Origin: Candidatus Poseidonia sp.
GTDB lineage: Archaea > Thermoplasmatota > Poseidoniia > Poseidoniales > Poseidoniaceae
Direction: 5' to 3'
Assembly (NCBI GenBank): GCA_030827475.1
Contig: JAUREJ010000020.1
Location: 1 to 34,183, forward strand
Length of the DNA stretch: 34,183 nt
Made by a program: the position numbers and the translations under genes. Under the pieces are notes generated by a model, which had not been told where the DNA came from, did no database searches, and was given only the letters and a program-made list of their open reading frames with translations. Of this stretch, positions 32,459-34,183 are shown in pieces (within the stretch, counting starts at the first letter, position 1; each line of letters opens with the position of its first letter).

Positions 32459-34141
32459 TCATGACCAACGTCGTAGGTCCCCGTCCTCCGTTGAGCGCAC
32501 CTCATCTCCTGCTTGGAGAGCCCGGCTCACCCACTCGAAGGTCGCAGCATCCAGAGCCTTCTCCCGCTCGTCCCTTCGAGCGACGTTCTTCATCGCGATG
32601 GCCATGCGATGGTTCCCCAAAAAAGAGGGACCATGACGGGCGAGATAAGCCCAATAGAGCCGCGTCATCGGGCAAGTTGTCTTTGGATGAAAGGCGCATG
32701 CACCGCAATGGTCGCTCATTTTGTTGATATAGGATGCCCCTGCAACATAGGGTTTGGTCATCATGGCCGTTCCGAGCGCAAAGGTTCCCATCCCGAGGAC
32801 GTTGGGCTCAACCACCCAATCGTAGGCATCGATGAAGCCGGCGTGAAACCAATCGGTCAACTCTCGGGGATCAACGTCCAGAAGGTTGGCGATGTTGCTG
32901 AGCACCATGAGCCTCGGGATGTGGTGGGTCCATCCTTCCTCCATGACCGATTCCACGGACGCATCCAAACAGCGCAAACCGCTGGTTGCGCCCCAATAGG
33001 CCTGCGGCAAAGGGTTGCGCTGTCCGAGATGGTTGGGGTGCGGCTCCTCGTCCACCTGCTCGAAACCTGCCCATCGCGCCCCACGCACAGCAGGTTCGCG
33101 GGTGAGGTCCAGCGTCCGAAAACCATCGGTCACGTCGTGTATGTGGTGAACGTATTCGCGCCAGACCAACTGACGAAGAAATCCCTCAACGGAGTTGTGC
33201 GGCGCTTCGGTTGAAAGCACGCGCTCAACCAGTGCTGAGGGCATGAGCCGATGGAGGTTCAACAGCGTGGCTAATCGAGAGTGGAACAGACCCCTACTTC
33301 TCTCGCTCATGGCGTCTTCATAGGCGCCAAAGTTCGGCAACAATTCCATGGCAAATTCAACCGCATGATGAACCGCTTCTGACGTGGTCGGTAGGGTCGT
33401 GAGGTCAACCGTGCCGGGGTGATGGCCGTACCGGGTGCGGACCAACGCCTCGACCTCATCATCGATGGCGTCGTTGGGATATACGGGGGGTTCGGGGCAC
33501 CGAGGTTCCCCTTTCCACGAACGGCGATTGTCAGCGTCAAAACTGTATTTTCCCCCGATGGGCTTGCCGTCCTCCATCAACCACCCCGTGGATTGACGCA
33601 CGGTCCTGTAAAACGCGTCCATTCGGAACGGCGGTTCGTGGCCCACGCTTTGGGTGAACCACCTCCTCGGCGTGAGCCAACCTGGATGGGGGTGGACGGT
33701 GACGATGGCCTCCTGTTCGAGCGGTTCAACCTCTTGACGGAGTTCCCGTTCCGCTGGAACAAAAGCCGAGAGACCGCCCAGTGAGCAGGCAAGATGACGC
33801 ACCACGTTCTCGTAGGTTGACCGACTGATGAGGTAGAGAACAGGAATGCCTTCTGCGGCGAGTTCCAGCGCAAAATGGCGCTGATTTGAGAGGAGAGCGC
33901 CTAATTTCTGTTGATGGTAAGGGCGCCGATGTGCCTTCTCCACGGATTCGATGAGCACAACACCGAGGCGTTGCTGCGTTTCAATTGACTCAAGAAACGC
34001 AAGGTTGAGCTGATCGTAGGCCAACCACACCCAACGGTCCACAGTCTCCATGACCGGTGGAGGCAAGGCTGCTCCAAACGCCCCGGTGAGCCCCGAGGCC
34101 ATGACCGTACCGGGTGGAAGCTCAAGCGGAGGTGAGGGCAT
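32459..34141 (-). CDS. phrB: FeS-type photolyase/cryptochrome (FeS-BCP, probable (6-4) photolyase)
   Basis: 560 residues from ATG 34141. The ATG at 34168 lies inside the apparent TATA box (CTTTATG), 27 bases upstream, so it is rejected. The N-terminal half is a Rossmann antenna-type domain. The C-terminal half is the FAD-binding helical domain (WREYVHHIHD, WGATSGLRCLD, MEEGWTHHIPRLMVLSN, FIDAYDWVVEPNVLGMGTFA, YINKMSDHC). Cys391, Cys479, Cys482 and Cys490 match the four 4Fe-4S ligands of PhrB-type enzymes; the 391-479 gap of 88 equals that of PhrB. The last loop (482 to 490) is about five residues shorter than usual. Family members repair (6-4) lesions with blue light. Confidence 0.9.
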   Translation of the reverse strand: MPSPPLELPPGTVMASGLTGAFGAALPPPVMETVDRWVWLAYDQLNLAFLESIETQQRLGVVLIESVEKAHRRPYHQQKLGALLSNQRHFALELAAEGIPVLYLISRSTYENVVRHLACSLGGLSAFVPAERELRQEVEPLEQEAIVTVHPHPGWLTPRRWFTQSVGHEPPFRMDAFYRTVRQSTGWLMEDGKPIGGKYSFDADNRRSWKGEPRCPEPPVYPNDAIDDEVEALVRTRYGHHPGTVDLTTLPTTSEAVHHAVEFAMELLPNFGAYEDAMSERSRGLFHSRLATLLNLHRLMPSALVERVLSTEAPHNSVEGFLRQLVWREYVHHIHDVTDGFRTLDLTREPAVRGARWAGFEQVDEEPHPNHLGQRNPLPQAYWGATSGLRCLDASVESVMEEGWTHHIPRLMVLSNIANLLDVDPRELTDWFHAGFIDAYDWVVEPNVLGMGTFALGTAMMTKPYVAGASYINKMSDHCGACAFHPKTTCPMTRLYWAYLARHGPSFLGNHRMAIAMKNVARRDEREKALDAATFEWVSRALQAGDEVRSTEDGDLRRWS

Positions 34142-34165
34142 TGCCCGAAAACGCCAGCGTTGACG

Positions 34166-34171
34166 CATAAA
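34166..34171 (-). promoter_or_regulatory. phrB: TATA-like box of the photolyase gene
   Basis: The minus strand reads CTTTATGCG, centred about 27 bases before ATG 34141 and near the right edge. No Shine-Dalgarno lies before ATG 34141. The upstream end of this promoter (BRE) is cut by the window edge. Confidence 0.45.
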
Positions 34172-34183
34172 GGGATGCTTTTC

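Noticed and set aside
34142-34168. Nine extra N-terminal residues of the photolyase from ATG 34168
   Set aside because: That ATG is part of the apparent TATA box 27 bases before ATG 34141, so it would not be in the message.
1-34183. CRISPR array, insertion sequence, integrase or attachment site
   Set aside because: No spaced direct repeats, no transposase or integrase motifs, and the tRNA-Leu 3' end is not duplicated nearby as far as I can see by eye.

Overview
The window most likely comes from a marine planktonic archaeon of the Thermoplasmata side, probably Marine Group II (Candidatus Poseidoniales). This is an inference; no rRNA is present. The supporting points are as follows. First genes of transcripts carry archaeal TATA-like boxes about 26 nt upstream of the start codon and no leader. 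Internal operon genes carry a GGTGA Shine-Dalgarno. Two giant Sec-exported surface proteins have C-terminal membrane anchors. The metabolism is aerobic and partly bacterial-like: lipoate-dependent 2-oxoacid dehydrogenase, class I ribonucleotide reductase, LipA/LipB and an FeS photolyase. Coding density is very high: no intergenic stretch exceeds 300 bases, and several convergent genes abut or overlap.

Layout. Bases 1-167 hold the end of a small-heat-shock-like gene. From 169 to 12136 (minus) lie two cell-surface proteins of 2979 and 984 aa. A tRNA-Leu(UAA) and a pteridine-reductase-like SDR follow on the minus strand. From 13253 to 19258 (plus) runs an operon of lipoyl synthase plus the four subunits of a branched-chain-type 2-oxoacid dehydrogenase (E1 alpha, E1 beta, E2, E3). 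From 19288 to 24454 (minus) lie an AI-2E-family permease, a DoxX-like membrane protein, and nrdA and nrdB. After the largest intergenic region (288 bp, with promoters, a palindrome and a terminator-like hairpin), dut and lipB run on plus. A hot-dog thioesterase and a YjbQ-family gene run on minus (25770-26692). From 26772 to 32458 (plus) lie a membrane zinc-finger protein, ubiX, a SAP-domain M28 membrane peptidase, a parvulin, folB, two uncharacterised small proteins and a Nei-type DNA glycosylase. An FeS photolyase/cryptochrome (minus) closes the window.

How the genes fit together. LipB and LipA make lipoyl groups for the E2 subunit, and E3 reoxidises them. NrdA/NrdB and dUTPase, divergent across a shared regulatory region, supply dNTPs and remove dUTP. 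Nei and the photolyase, whose stop codons abut, repair oxidised bases and UV damage, fitting a sunlit-ocean cell. FolB and the pteridine-reductase-like SDR suggest folate or pterin metabolism. The least explained parts are a transglutaminase-like domain without its catalytic histidine inside the 2979-aa surface protein, and two neighbouring membrane proteins that pair an outside domain with a cytosolic domain of nucleic-acid-binding type (C2H2 finger, SAP). No mobile elements, CRISPR arrays or rRNA genes were seen.
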